Of a stretch of 64,000 bases of DNA, positions 48,343 through 57,635 are shown in pieces. How positions within the stretch are numbered: the stretch's first letter is position 1; each line of letters opens with the position of its first letter. The notes beneath the pieces were generated by a model. It made no database searches. It was not told the DNA's origin and saw nothing but the letters and a program-made list of their open reading frames with translations. This DNA comes from Pseudofulvibacter geojedonensis (GTDB lineage: Bacteria; Bacteroidota; Bacteroidia; Flavobacteriales; Flavobacteriaceae): the NCBI RefSeq assembly GCF_042675745.1, contig NZ_JBHTJM010000011.1, positions 1 through 64,000 on the forward strand, read 5' to 3'. Made by a program: the position numbers and the translations under genes.

Positions 48343-49131
48343 TTAAAACTTTAAAAAAGAAATTTGATATTTATTATCAAGAATTGATTTCATTATTTCT
48401 ACTTCTTTATTATTATAAAACAAATAATTATCATTCAACATCTCAATAGAATCATTCGCTGTTAAATTTTTAGCCTTCAAAACTTTCAATGTTTGTCTAG
48501 CTACGGCTTCGCCTGAATCTATAATTTTAACATCTTTAGGTAAGATATTTTTTAACTTAGGTATTAAAAGAGGATAATGGGTACAGCCTAAAACCAAATA
48601 ATCAATATTATTGGCTAACATAGGTTGCATATAGCTTTCTAACAATTCATCTAACTCTTTACTTAATAAGTTACCCGATTCTATTAACTCAACCAAACCA
48701 GCTCCTATTTGCTCAACAATATGTATGTCTTCCGCATACATTTCAGATGTACTATGAAACAACTCGCTACTAAGTGTTCCTTTAGTAGCTAAAACTCCTA
48801 TAGCTTTTGTTTTGGTTTGCAATGCTGCAGGCTTAATAGCTGGCTCAATTCCTATAAAAGGTACAGAATAATTATCTCTTAAATATGTTATAGCATTAGT
48901 TGTAGCGGTATTACAAGCCACCACTATTATTTTACATCCTTTTGAAATTAAAAATTCTGTATTTTTAATGCATAATTCTACAATCTCTTGTTTTGTCTTC
49001 TGACCATAGGGAGCATTTATACTATCAGCTAAGTAAATAGTTTTTTCATAAGGCATGAGGCTATGAATTTCTTTCCATATAGAAAGTCCTCCAATTCCTG
49101 AGTCAAATATACCAATGGGATGATTATTCAT
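48343..49131 (-). CDS. murI: Glutamate racemase
   Basis: Supplies D-glutamate for peptidoglycan. 262 residues. IGIFDSGIGGLSIWKEI at the N-terminus, the two catalytic Cys in VVACNTATTNAI and LGCTHYPLLIPKL, and PFIGIEPAIKPA are all present. Cofactor independent, cytoplasmic. Lies downstream of clpX on the same strand, but a strong terminator separates them. Confidence 0.96.
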   Translation of the reverse strand: MNNHPIGIFDSGIGGLSIWKEIHSLMPYEKTIYLADSINAPYGQKTKQEIVELCIKNTEFLISKGCKIIVVACNTATTNAITYLRDNYSVPFIGIEPAIKPAALQTKTKAIGVLATKGTLSSELFHSTSEMYAEDIHIVEQIGAGLVELIESGNLLSKELDELLESYMQPMLANNIDYLVLGCTHYPLLIPKLKNILPKDVKIIDSGEAVARQTLKVLKAKNLTANDSIEMLNDNYLFYNNKEVEIMKSILDNKYQISFLKF

Positions 49132-49146
49132 TTATTTACGAACTAA

Positions 49147-49177
49147 AAAGCCATTGCTTTTGTTTAGCAATGGCTTT
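49147..49177 (-). terminator. Terminator of the clpP-clpX unit
   Basis: 11-bp stem AAAGCCATTGC / GCAATGGCTTT with a 9-base loop, followed on the minus strand by TTAGTT after a T-run. Confidence 0.8.
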
Positions 49178-49196
49178 AAATATAATATTTCTTAAG

Positions 49197-50429
49197 TTAT
49201 GAAACAGCTTTTAACTTATTAAGTGTTGCTTTGGTTAATTTCTTTTCAGCATAATTTTTATCGACCTTTAACTCTTTGTTTTCACTACTAGGCATTTCAA
49301 ACATAGCATCTGTTAAAATAGATTCACATAATGAACGTAAACCTCTTGCACCTAACTTATATTCTATTGCCTTTTCTACTATGTACTGTAATGCATCATC
49401 TGTAATATCAAAAGAAATATCATCCATAGAAAATAACTTCTTGTATTGCTTGATAATTGCATTTTTAGGCTCTGTTAAAATAGCCCTTAAGGTACCAGCA
49501 TCTAATGGATTCATATGAGTTAAGACTGGTAATCTTCCTATAATTTCAGGAATTAAACCAAAATCTTTTAAATCTCTAGGAATAATGTATTGCAATAAGT
49601 TCTCTTCATCTATATTATCTTCACTTTTTGAAGCACTATAACCTACTGCCTGCATATTTAAGCGCTTGGTGATAACGCGTTCAATACCATCAAAAGCCCC
49701 TCCTGCTATAAATAAGATATTTTCTGTATTTACTTCTATAAACTTTTGATCTGGATGCTTTCTTCCTCCTTTAGGTGGCACATTAACTACCGTACCTTCT
49801 AAAAGCTTTAATAAAGCCTGCTGAACACCTTCTCCAGACACATCTCTGGTTATTGATGGATTATCACTCTTACGAGCAATCTTATCTATCTCATCTATAA
49901 AAACAATTCCTTTTTCGGCTTTTTCTAAATTGTAATCGGCAGCTTGTAACAAACGAGTAAGAATTGTTTCTACATCTTCTCCAACATATCCCGCTTCAGT
50001 TAAAACTGTAGCATCAACAATTGCCAAGGGTACGTTTAACATTTTTGCTATGGTTTTAGCCATTAACGTTTTTCCGGTACCGGTTTGACCAACCATTACA
50101 ATATTACTTTTCTGTATTTCTACATCATCATCTGTTACTGGTTGTAACAATCTTTTATAATGATTATAAACAGCTACAGAAAGTACTTTTTTACTGTATT
50201 CTTGACCAATAATAAAATCATCTAAAAAAGCTTTTATATCTACCGGTTTACGCAGACTAAGCTCTGCAGATAAAGCATCATCTCCAGTATCTTTAGACTC
50301 TTCTAATACAATACCATGAGCTTGTTCTATACACCTATCACATATATGTGCATCTAAACCTGCTATTAATAAACTTGTTTCAGACTTTTTCCTTCCACAA
50401 AATGAACATTCTAACTCTTCCTTCGCCAT
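49197..50429 (-). CDS. clpX: ClpX, ATPase subunit of ClpXP protease
   Basis: Unfolds tagged proteins and feeds them to ClpP. 410 residues. N-terminal zinc-binding domain with four Cys (CSFCGRKKSETSLLIAG.. CDRC), Walker A VGQTGTGKTLMAKT, Walker B GIVFIDEIDKIA, the pore loop region AGYVGEDVETIL, the IGF-type loop region, sensor 2 (GARGLRSLCESIL) and the C-terminal D2-like domain. Starts 20 bases after clpP, with tig further upstream, in the classical tig-clpP-clpX order. Confidence 0.98.
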   Translation of the reverse strand: MAKEELECSFCGRKKSETSLLIAGLDAHICDRCIEQAHGIVLEESKDTGDDALSAELSLRKPVDIKAFLDDFIIGQEYSKKVLSVAVYNHYKRLLQPVTDDDVEIQKSNIVMVGQTGTGKTLMAKTIAKMLNVPLAIVDATVLTEAGYVGEDVETILTRLLQAADYNLEKAEKGIVFIDEIDKIARKSDNPSITRDVSGEGVQQALLKLLEGTVVNVPPKGGRKHPDQKFIEVNTENILFIAGGAFDGIERVITKRLNMQAVGYSASKSEDNIDEENLLQYIIPRDLKDFGLIPEIIGRLPVLTHMNPLDAGTLRAILTEPKNAIIKQYKKLFSMDDISFDITDDALQYIVEKAIEYKLGARGLRSLCESILTDAMFEMPSSENKELKVDKNYAEKKLTKATLNKLKAVS

Positions 50430-50449
50430 AATTAATTCAGATTTCTCTT

Positions 50450-51127
50450 TTATTTATCTCTTACCAAGATTTCATCTATCATACCATATTCTTTGGCCTT
50501 ATCTGCTCTCATCCAATAATCACGGTCTGAATCTTGATAAACCTTATCATAAGACTGTCCAGAATGCTTTGCTATAATTTGATACAATTCTTCTTTTAAT
50601 ATCAATATCTCTCTAGCTGTAATTTCTATATCACTAGCTTGACCTTGAGCTCCTCCTAACGGTTGGTGTATCATTACTCTAGAATGAGATAAACCTGATC
50701 GTTTTCCTGCAGAACCTGCACATAAAAGAACTGCTCCCATTGATGCAGCCATACCTGTACAAATTGTAGCTACATCTGGCTTTATAAATTGCATTGTATC
50801 ATAAATACCTAATCCTGCATACACACTACCTCCTGGAGAATTGATATAAATTTGTATATCTTTAGATGCATCTATACTTTCTAAAAACAATAACTGAGCC
50901 TGAATAACATTGGCAACCTGATCATTAATCCCTGTTCCTAGAAAGATAATTCTATCCATCATTAATCGAGAGAATACATCAAAAATTGCTACATTTAGTT
51001 GTCTTTCTTCTACAATATTAGGAGTCATTCCTTGCGGATACATACTACTTATAATTTTATCGTAGTACATACTGTTTATTCCCTGATGCTTTATAGCGTA
51101 TTTTTCAAACTCTTTTCCGTAATCCAT
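50450..51127 (-). CDS. clpP: ClpP, proteolytic subunit
   Basis: Serine peptidase forming tetradecameric rings with ClpX. 225 residues. The catalytic Ser is in CTGMAASMGAVLLCAG, His in SRVMIHQPLGGAQGQASD, and Asp in YDKVYQDSDRDYWM. The N-terminal 30 residues precede the processed core (NIVEERQLNVAIFDVF). Located between tig and clpX on one strand; a hairpin after tig suggests a partly separate transcript. Confidence 0.98.
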   Translation of the reverse strand: MDYGKEFEKYAIKHQGINSMYYDKIISSMYPQGMTPNIVEERQLNVAIFDVFSRLMMDRIIFLGTGINDQVANVIQAQLLFLESIDASKDIQIYINSPGGSVYAGLGIYDTMQFIKPDVATICTGMAASMGAVLLCAGSAGKRSGLSHSRVMIHQPLGGAQGQASDIEITAREILILKEELYQIIAKHSGQSYDKVYQDSDRDYWMRADKAKEYGMIDEILVRDK

Positions 51128-51188
51128 ATTTTTATAAATTCTTTTATATCTGGTTAATATAAGCTTTTATTCGCTTATTAATATTAAA

Positions 51189-51220
51189 AAGGCGTTAAAA
51201 ACTAGTGTTTAAAACGCCTT
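51189..51220 (-). terminator. Terminator/attenuator after tig
   Basis: AAGGCGTT / AACGCCTT arms separated by 16 bases, followed on the minus strand by TTTAATATTAATAAG. Lies between tig and clpP. Confidence 0.6.
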
Positions 51221-51244
51221 AAATATAATCAATTTTATCGTTTA

Positions 51245-52567
51245 TTAACTATATACTTCTTTTACAAAAGCTTCGTAGTTTAATTCTTTTACTTTTAAGT
51301 TTACATTCTCTTTATAGAAAGCCAATAACTTTTGGCTAACCAATTGTTCTTGTAAACGCTTAACTTCTTCTTGATTAGATAAAACTCTAGCAACTATACC
51401 ATTTAACTCTTCGTCTGTTGGATTAGTCTGACCAAATTGAGCCATTTGAGCTTTGACCATATCTTTAGCATAAGCTTTTAAGTCTTCAAACTGAACTTGA
51501 ATATCGTTATCTTTTAATAATTTACCTTCTATAAGTTGATAACGCAATCCTTTCTCTGCTTTTTGATACTCTTCTTTAGCTTCTTCTTCTGTTAATGGGT
51601 TTTCACCTGCTACTCTTAACCACTTTTCTAAGAAAGCTTGAGGTAAATCAAACTTTGTATTCTCTACTAAGTACTCCGTTACATCATTTAACAAGCGCTG
51701 ATCTGCTTGTTGAGCAAATTGTTTAGCAGCATCTTCTTTTAAACGGTCTTTTAACTCTTCTTCTGAACTAACAGCATTTGGCCCAAACAACTTATCAAAA
51801 AACTCTTGATTCATTTCAGCTAATTCTCTAGTATTAACTTCTGTTATTTCAAAAGAAACTTCTATTTCTAAGCCTTGAGCATCCTCATGAGAAACTTTTA
51901 AGAAACTCATTAAATCATGATCTTCGTTAAATAAGTTTTTGGTCTTTAAGTTTAATACATCACCAACTTTAGCTCCTAAAAACTTATCGCTATTACGCTT
52001 ACCTTTAATTTTATCTAAAGAAAAAGTAGTTGTATTCTCAATTCCTTTTTCTACACTCTTAAAAACACCTGTAATTTCTGTTTCAGTTGTTACCTCTTCG
52101 GCTGGAGAAATTTTACCGTACTGCTTTCTGATGTTTTCTATTTGGTTATTTATAGTCTCGTCATCAGCAACGATATTATATTGAGTAATTGCCTTTTTAT
52201 TCTTTAAGTCTATATCGAATTCTGGCGCCAAACCTAATTCAAACTCAAAAGAAAAATCTTCTGCATCCCAATTAAAATCATCTTGTTCTTTAGGTAACGG
52301 ATTTCCTAATAAATCTATTTTTTCTTCAACTAAAAATTTGTTTAAGTTTTCTTGTAATAGTTTATTAACCTCATCTACCAATACTGCTTTACCATATTGC
52401 TTTTTCACCATTCCCATTGGCACATGTCCTTTACGGAAACCTGGTATATTAGCTTGCTTACGATAATCTGTTAGCACTTTTTCAACTTTCTCTTGATAAT
52501 CAGTCTTATCAATTGCTACTGTAACTACTGCATTAAGTGCATCAATGTTTTCTCTTGTAATATTCAT
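51245..52567 (-). CDS. tig: Trigger factor
   Basis: Ribosome-associated chaperone. 440 residues. N-terminal ribosome-binding domain with the signature NIPGFRKGHVPMGMVKKQYG near residue 40; the central FKBP-like domain is degenerate (residues about 150-240), as usual in Bacteroidetes; the C-terminal helical arms (about 250-440) are Lys/Glu/Gln rich. Promoter with consensus spacing at 52603-52632. Heads the tig-clpP-clpX cluster. Confidence 0.95.
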   Translation of the reverse strand: MNITRENIDALNAVVTVAIDKTDYQEKVEKVLTDYRKQANIPGFRKGHVPMGMVKKQYGKAVLVDEVNKLLQENLNKFLVEEKIDLLGNPLPKEQDDFNWDAEDFSFEFELGLAPEFDIDLKNKKAITQYNIVADDETINNQIENIRKQYGKISPAEEVTTETEITGVFKSVEKGIENTTTFSLDKIKGKRNSDKFLGAKVGDVLNLKTKNLFNEDHDLMSFLKVSHEDAQGLEIEVSFEITEVNTRELAEMNQEFFDKLFGPNAVSSEEELKDRLKEDAAKQFAQQADQRLLNDVTEYLVENTKFDLPQAFLEKWLRVAGENPLTEEEAKEEYQKAEKGLRYQLIEGKLLKDNDIQVQFEDLKAYAKDMVKAQMAQFGQTNPTDEELNGIVARVLSNQEEVKRLQEQLVSQKLLAFYKENVNLKVKELNYEAFVKEVYS

Positions 52568-52602
52568 TGTTTATCTATTAAATAGGTAAAATTTAGGAGT
52601 GC

Positions 52603-52632
52603 AAAAGTAATACATTTTTACAACCTAACAAA
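52603..52632 (-). promoter_or_regulatory. tig promoter, TTG-N19-TACTTTTG
   Basis: On the minus strand TTG (52632-52630), 19 bases, TACTTTTG (52610-52603), a full consensus match ending 35 bases before the tig ATG. Confidence 0.7.
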
Positions 52633-52728
52633 TTTTTGATTCCCTGCAACAGAATTCATAATCAGATATTTACCTGAATTTTATAAATTATTTTATATTT
52701 ATTAATCTAAATGTTATTATTTACCTAC

Positions 52729-53079
52729 TTAGCTTTTCTTATCTTCTTTTACTAATTTATGTAAAATAGATTGTGAAATAGACAGTAACACACTAAACAC
52801 AATTGCCGGAAGCAACCCAGAAACAGTAAACCCGCTAACAAAATAACCAGCTAACATTACAATTATTGCATTAATAACCAACAAAAATAAACCCAATGTT
52901 ACAATAGTAACCGGTATAGTTAGCACTACTAAAACAGGTCTAATTATTGTATTTAGAAAACCTAATAATACTGCAACAACAACTGCAGATATATAGCTAC
53001 TTACAGTTATACCTGGCAAAATATGCGCCAAAACAAAAACTGCTAAGGCAGATAATAATATTCTTAGTATATAATTCAT
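52729..53079 (-). CDS. Phage-holin-4-family membrane protein (PF04020-like)
   Basis: 116 residues with four hydrophobic helices (about 3-20, 29-45, 56-77, 83-105). The pattern GFLNTIIRPVLVVLTIPVTIVTLGLFLLVINA is the hallmark of the Mycobacterium-type 'phage holin family 4' of widespread small membrane proteins. Despite the family name these are usually chromosomal and not from phages; no phage genes are nearby. Function unknown. Single gene. Confidence 0.85.
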   Translation of the reverse strand: MNYILRILLSALAVFVLAHILPGITVSSYISAVVVAVLLGFLNTIIRPVLVVLTIPVTIVTLGLFLLVINAIIVMLAGYFVSGFTVSGLLPAIVFSVLLSISQSILHKLVKEDKKS

Positions 53080-53119
53080 TATTCTTTATTTAGCTACACC
53101 ACCAAAACTATACCAACAA

Positions 53120-53150
53120 AAAAAACGCTGCCAGTCTGGCAGCGTTTTTT
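53120..53150 (-). terminator. Terminator of the GDSL/FadL pair
   Basis: Perfect 15-bp arms AAAAAACGCTGCCAG / CTGGCAGCGTTTTTT with a single central base, T-run on both strands, just after the GDSL gene. Confidence 0.9.
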
Positions 53151-53172
53151 ATTTATTTTAAAAACTACAATA

Positions 53173-54750
53173 CTACTCAAAGAATATTGAAGTATACTCT
53201 CCAGGATTAACCATTGGTATATTAGCGTTAAACTCTGCATTAACAACATCAATAATCTTGTTAGCAATCACAGCATATCCCTGAGCTGTTGGATGCACAC
53301 CATCTAAAGAAAAAGCTCCTCCGGTAGCATATGTTGAAAACAAAGTACCTCCGTTATAAGATATTCCGCTAGTATTTAATGTGTTTAAATGTGAAGCCAT
53401 ATCTACTAAAACTACATTATTATTTGCAGCCGCAATAGCCGAAATAGATGCATTATACTGATTTTGTGCAGTCGCTATAGCATTTTGCTCCGAAGGAATT
53501 AATACATATTTATCCTCTAAAGGAACCCCCACTCCAATTACTGAGGCTGGGTTATTATCATCTGCTAATGTCCCTAACACCGTTCTTGAAGGAAGTACCA
53601 ATAAATCTTCTGGAGTAGCTGGCCTTAACTTCTTTAACAACTCTGCCAGCGGCTCTGGAACACCATTAGCTTCCAATTGTGGCTTTATGTCTGTAAGTGT
53701 TTCATCTACTATCAAAGCTGGGTTTTGCCCCGCTGAAAAAGAAACCATTCTAGCTGCTGCCTCTTGAGAAGAGATTACAGTTGCTTGAGCTAAACCTCCT
53801 AAAATTAAATTGTAACCAGAATACGATGAATTTGTAGCATCTGCGGTTGCCTGATCCATTGGAATTGCATTGTAAGGAACTGTAGTAAAATAAGGAATAT
53901 CTGTAACACTTGGTATATTACACACCACACCTTTAACATCATTAGTTCCAGCAGCTGTTAAACCATTTATCATGTTCTGAATAGAACCCGCTACTACATT
54001 AGAATGAGATATATCATTACTTCCATAAGTAGCAGCATTCATATTTCCTGCAGCATTTTGATCTACTCCAACACCTCCAGAAGTCGCAAAACTTAAAATA
54101 TCGTTATTTCCAATCCAAAGAGAAAAGAAAGTTGGATTTTGGGCTAAAGCATCTCCAAAAACTGTAGCCGATGGTGAACTAGCAAAACGCACATAATAAG
54201 GGTTTGCCGTTCCTGCTACTAACCCTCCTGGGTTACCATAACCACTTGCTGGGTTATTAGGATCTGTAGGTGCTACTAAATGAAAAGATTTAGCTCCTGG
54301 AACCCCCATGTTATTAAAAGGACCTGATAACACTGTTGTGGTTTCTGTAGTTGAAGCTCCATTAACCCAAACAGGAGATGATTGCCCATTTAAAACTAAT
54401 CTTGGAGGAAATTGATTTGTAGCTGGATTATTAGGATCTGCTAAAACCGGAGATCCCCCTATAAGTAACCCTCCTATGTTATCATTCATTAAAGGTTGTG
54501 TAAAATCTCCACCTCCTACTAATGAAAATTGACCAGCTAATATATTTGGGAATGAATTTTCTTGCCCATGAATATACAAAGCTCCATCTGCAAAACCAGA
54601 TGTTAGTGAATTACCAATAGAAACAAATTTAGAGAAATCTGCATCACCTGCAGTAAAAGTTGCTTGATTATCGCTAATCGTATTATCGAATTCTGGCTCA
54701 CAGGCTATCAAACCTAAAGCCGCTATTGCTATATATGATAGTTTTTTCAT
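53173..54750 (-). CDS. SGNH/GDSL-family lipoprotein
   Basis: 525 residues. Lipoprotein signal MKKLSYIAIAALGLIAC, Cys17. SGNH blocks: block I FVSIGNSLTSGFADG (Ser nucleophile), block III SLWIGNNDILSF (Asn), block V SLDGVHPTAQGYAVIANKII (Asp-His). Long insertions between blocks I and III are rich in Asn, Pro and Gly. It is an esterase/lipase-like enzyme at the cell surface or periplasm; substrate unknown. Begins 12 bases after the FadL-type porin gene on the same strand, a pairing often seen in Bacteroidetes and suggesting uptake of hydrophobic material. Confidence 0.85.
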   Translation of the reverse strand: MKKLSYIAIAALGLIACEPEFDNTISDNQATFTAGDADFSKFVSIGNSLTSGFADGALYIHGQENSFPNILAGQFSLVGGGDFTQPLMNDNIGGLLIGGSPVLADPNNPATNQFPPRLVLNGQSSPVWVNGASTTETTTVLSGPFNNMGVPGAKSFHLVAPTDPNNPASGYGNPGGLVAGTANPYYVRFASSPSATVFGDALAQNPTFFSLWIGNNDILSFATSGGVGVDQNAAGNMNAATYGSNDISHSNVVAGSIQNMINGLTAAGTNDVKGVVCNIPSVTDIPYFTTVPYNAIPMDQATADATNSSYSGYNLILGGLAQATVISSQEAAARMVSFSAGQNPALIVDETLTDIKPQLEANGVPEPLAELLKKLRPATPEDLLVLPSRTVLGTLADDNNPASVIGVGVPLEDKYVLIPSEQNAIATAQNQYNASISAIAAANNNVVLVDMASHLNTLNTSGISYNGGTLFSTYATGGAFSLDGVHPTAQGYAVIANKIIDVVNAEFNANIPMVNPGEYTSIFFE

Positions 54751-54762
54751 ATTCTTCTTTTA

Positions 54763-56001
54763 TTATAATTTGTAAGACACTCCAATACCAGGTGCAAATA
54801 CACTAGACTTATACGTTCCTCCAAAAGAAGAAAACGTTCCATTTCCGTTATCAATATAATCGTAAGAATTATCTATTTCTTTAAAGTGTAAATACAAGAA
54901 AGATGCATCTATAGATAATTTATCATTTACATGGTAAGACAACCCTGCAGTATAACCTACAGAATCGTTACGTGGTGTCTCTGGAGCAAAGTATCCATCT
55001 TGAACTGGCGATTCATCAAAATAAATTCCACCTCTAACAGTGAACTTTTTATGTGCCTCGTACTGTAACCCGAATCTATAAGTACTAGAATCTTTATAGT
55101 TTCTTAAATTAGTAGAAGTTCCTGCTGCATTATCAAATTCAACAACTAAAGCCTCATATTCACTCCATTGAGCAAAATTATAATCGAAAGCAAATAAGAA
55201 CTTATCACAGAACTTATATGAAAGCCCTATTGTTACTTCTGCAGGTAAAGGTAACTCTGCATCAAATTTACCGTCTGGTAAGATTGCTATATTTTCGAAA
55301 TCTGCATCTCCATCTTCTGCCTCCATGATAACTTTAGATCGATAATTAAATCCAATGTTCAATTTTTCTGTAGGCTTTAACATTAACCCCACATTATAAC
55401 CCCAAGCTGTAATACCTGTCTTTTCGATAGTTACATTAGATCTTCCTCCAGTTCCAACAGAGGTAGTTCCTGTATTTAAATTTCTATTAAATTCAACTGA
55501 ACCATTAACCCAAATAGGTCCACCTCCAACACTTAAATAGTCATTAACTTTTAACGATATTGTTGGTTGAACAAAAATAGCCTTAAGATTAATGTTATTT
55601 ACTAAATGAGAACCAGCCCAATCTTTTTCCCATTCTACTCTACTTCCATAAGGAGTATACACAGCAATACCGGCTGTTAACCAATCATTGATTTTATATG
55701 AAGCATATAAATTTAATGGCGTACCTAAAGGACTATCAGTCTCTGCTTCATAACTATCTCCAATGTTTTGAAACTTAACAGTTGAAAAGATAGCACTACC
55801 ACCTATAGAAACATTTAATTTACCGTCTAGGTATGATAATCCTGCTGGATTAAAAAATGCTGACTCTGCACTGCTAATCACAGCAACACCTGTATGCCCC
55901 ATGGCTAACTGTTTTTGACCTTGAATAGACACTCTATACCCTCCGGCATACAATGATGATCCTACAAGAAAAAACAGCACAAATGATAATAATTTCCTCA
56001 T
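54763..56001 (-). CDS. OmpP1/FadL/TodX-family outer-membrane protein
   Basis: 412 residues; signal peptide MRKLLSFVLFFLVGSSLYAGG, then the family start GYRVSIQGQKQLAMGHTGVAV with NPAGLSYLDGKL (the S3 kink-type NPAG). The rest is amphipathic strands, ending ..FAPGIGVSYKL. FadL-type barrels move hydrophobic molecules through the outer membrane. Directly upstream of the GDSL-lipoprotein gene, likely one transcript. A TATGTTTG box (56059-56066 on the minus strand) is its probable promoter. Confidence 0.92.
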   Translation of the reverse strand: MRKLLSFVLFFLVGSSLYAGGYRVSIQGQKQLAMGHTGVAVISSAESAFFNPAGLSYLDGKLNVSIGGSAIFSTVKFQNIGDSYEAETDSPLGTPLNLYASYKINDWLTAGIAVYTPYGSRVEWEKDWAGSHLVNNINLKAIFVQPTISLKVNDYLSVGGGPIWVNGSVEFNRNLNTGTTSVGTGGRSNVTIEKTGITAWGYNVGLMLKPTEKLNIGFNYRSKVIMEAEDGDADFENIAILPDGKFDAELPLPAEVTIGLSYKFCDKFLFAFDYNFAQWSEYEALVVEFDNAAGTSTNLRNYKDSSTYRFGLQYEAHKKFTVRGGIYFDESPVQDGYFAPETPRNDSVGYTAGLSYHVNDKLSIDASFLYLHFKEIDNSYDYIDNGNGTFSSFGGTYKSSVFAPGIGVSYKL

Positions 56002-56058
56002 AATTGTTTTGTTTGTTTTCTAAAAAAAAGTTTAAAATTGATTGTGTTTATTACTATG

Positions 56059-56066
56059 CAAACATA
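56059..56066 (-). promoter_or_regulatory. -7 box (TATGTTTG) for the FadL-type gene
   Basis: Exact TAnnTTTG match on the minus strand, 57 bases before the ATG; no -33 TTG at the proper spacing. Confidence 0.4.
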
Positions 56067-56083
56067 GCAATATTACGATTTTT

Positions 56084-56848
56084 TTAACAGAATTGCATTA
56101 CTTTTTCATAAAATTCAAGAGGCTTTTCTGCATGAAGCCAATGACCTGCGCCTTGAATCGTAGCTATTTCAGCTTGTAAAAAACTGCGTTCAATCTCTAT
56201 TTCATCGCTAGAATTAATATAATTAGAATTTCCTCCCTTTAAAAACAATACTGGTTTATTAAAGAACTTATCTACTTCAAAAGTTTTTATCACTTCCTCA
56301 TATCTATTAATCAAAACTGGTAAATTAAAGCGATAAGCTAATTCCGTTTTTTCTTTTCTATAAACGTTTTTCATTAAAAATTGAACCACACCAGCATCTT
56401 TAATGTATTCTTTTAAAACAACTTCTATTTCCTTTCTAGACTTTTGAATTGAAAAATCTACTTCGGATAATGCTTTTAAAATATATTGATGGTGTGCCGG
56501 ATATACTTTTGGAGCTATATCTGCTACAATTAACTTACTTACTAAATCAGGGTATTCTAAAGCAAACTGCATTACGGTTTTCCCCCCCATTGAATGCCCC
56601 AAAAGAATACAATTTTTTAATTGATGAAAATCTATGTATTGCTTTAAATCTTGAACAAGTACATCATAAGAAAAATCCTCGTGATGAAAACTCCTTCCAT
56701 GATTTCGCTGATCTATTAAATGCACCTGAAAATTTTCTAAAAATTTATTACCTAAGGTTTTCCAGTTATCTGACATACCCAAAAAACCATGTAAGATTAA
56801 TAACGGTTGTCCTTCTCCTAAAATTTTTGAATGTAAAACTGGATTCAT
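56084..56848 (-). CDS. Alpha/beta-fold hydrolase (YbfF-like)
   Basis: 254 residues. LLILHGFLGMSDNWKTLG (oxyanion-hole HGF), nucleophile Ser in LGHSMGGKTVM, HLIDQRNHGRSFHHEDF, and the catalytic His in GAGHWLHAEKPLEF. The arrangement matches YbfF-type esterases; the natural substrate is not known. Its start directly abuts the pdxJ stop (no gap), so the two are translationally linked. Confidence 0.88.
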   Translation of the reverse strand: MNPVLHSKILGEGQPLLILHGFLGMSDNWKTLGNKFLENFQVHLIDQRNHGRSFHHEDFSYDVLVQDLKQYIDFHQLKNCILLGHSMGGKTVMQFALEYPDLVSKLIVADIAPKVYPAHHQYILKALSEVDFSIQKSRKEIEVVLKEYIKDAGVVQFLMKNVYRKEKTELAYRFNLPVLINRYEEVIKTFEVDKFFNKPVLFLKGGNSNYINSSDEIEIERSFLQAEIATIQGAGHWLHAEKPLEFYEKVMQFC

Positions 56849-57562
56849 TTACTTTAATTTATTCAAGTACATACTTACCACATTTTCTATACCCAAATAA
56901 ATTGACTCAGATATAAGTGCATGACCGATAGACACTTCTAGTAAACCCGGTATATTTTCCTTAAAAAACTTAATATTTTCCAAACTTAAGTCATGACCTG
57001 CATTTACACCTAAACCTAATTCATTAGCCAACTCTGCACATTTTACATAGGGCTCAATTGCCAACTTATTCCCTTTAGCATATTGTTCAGCAAACTCTTC
57101 TGTATACAATTCAATCCTATCAGCTCCAGTTAGTTTTGCCCCCTCTATAATCTTCAAGTCTGGATTGGTAAAAATAGAAGTTCTTATTCCATTTCTTTTG
57201 AATTCAGATATTACCTCTATTAAGAAGTCTTTGTGTTTTATTGTATCCCATCCCGCATTAGATGTAATAGCATCAATACTATCAGGCACCAAAGTTACCT
57301 GAGTTGGTTTAGTTTCTAACACCAAATCTATAAACTTTGGTATAGGATTACCTTCTATATTGTATTCAGTTGTAACAACTGAAACTAAGTCTCTTGTATC
57401 TTGATAACGTATATGACGCTCATCTGGCCTTGGATGAACTGTAATCCCTTCTGCTCCAAATCTTTGAACATCTTGAGCTACTTTTAATAAATTAGGCACA
57501 TTACCTCCCCTAGAATTTCTTAAGGTAGCTATTTTATTTATGTTTACACTAAGTTTTGTCAT
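56849..57562 (-). CDS. pdxJ: Pyridoxine 5'-phosphate synthase
   Basis: Last ring-closing step of DXP-dependent vitamin B6 synthesis. 237 residues. SVNINKIATLRNSRGGNVPNL at the N-terminus, GITVHPRPDERHIRYQD with the catalytic residues, VTLVPDS, SIFTNPD, LGVNAGHDLSLENIKFF, and LLEVSIGHALISESIYLG, all PdxJ signatures. First gene of pdxJ-hydrolase; divergent from the CBS gene, with a -7 box TACATTTG at 57581-57588. Confidence 0.97.
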   Translation of the reverse strand: MTKLSVNINKIATLRNSRGGNVPNLLKVAQDVQRFGAEGITVHPRPDERHIRYQDTRDLVSVVTTEYNIEGNPIPKFIDLVLETKPTQVTLVPDSIDAITSNAGWDTIKHKDFLIEVISEFKRNGIRTSIFTNPDLKIIEGAKLTGADRIELYTEEFAEQYAKGNKLAIEPYVKCAELANELGLGVNAGHDLSLENIKFFKENIPGLLEVSIGHALISESIYLGIENVVSMYLNKLK

Positions 57563-57580
57563 CTGCTTAAAATTGAGCTA

Positions 57581-57588
57581 CAAATGTA
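57581..57588 (-). promoter_or_regulatory. -7 box (TACATTTG) for pdxJ
   Basis: Exact TAnnTTTG match on the minus strand, 18 bases before the pdxJ ATG; no -33 TTG at the right distance. Confidence 0.4.
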
Positions 57589-57635
57589 ATCCTTAATTGC
57601 TATATTTTATTTAATTTGCAGTATAATTTCTAATT

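Noticed and set aside
52729..53079. 'Phage holin' as a sign of a prophage
   Set aside because: The family name is historical; no other phage gene, integrase or att repeat is in the window.
56449..56916. 155-residue open frame opposite the hydrolase/pdxJ junction
   Set aside because: Spans two conserved genes in antisense; no independent support.
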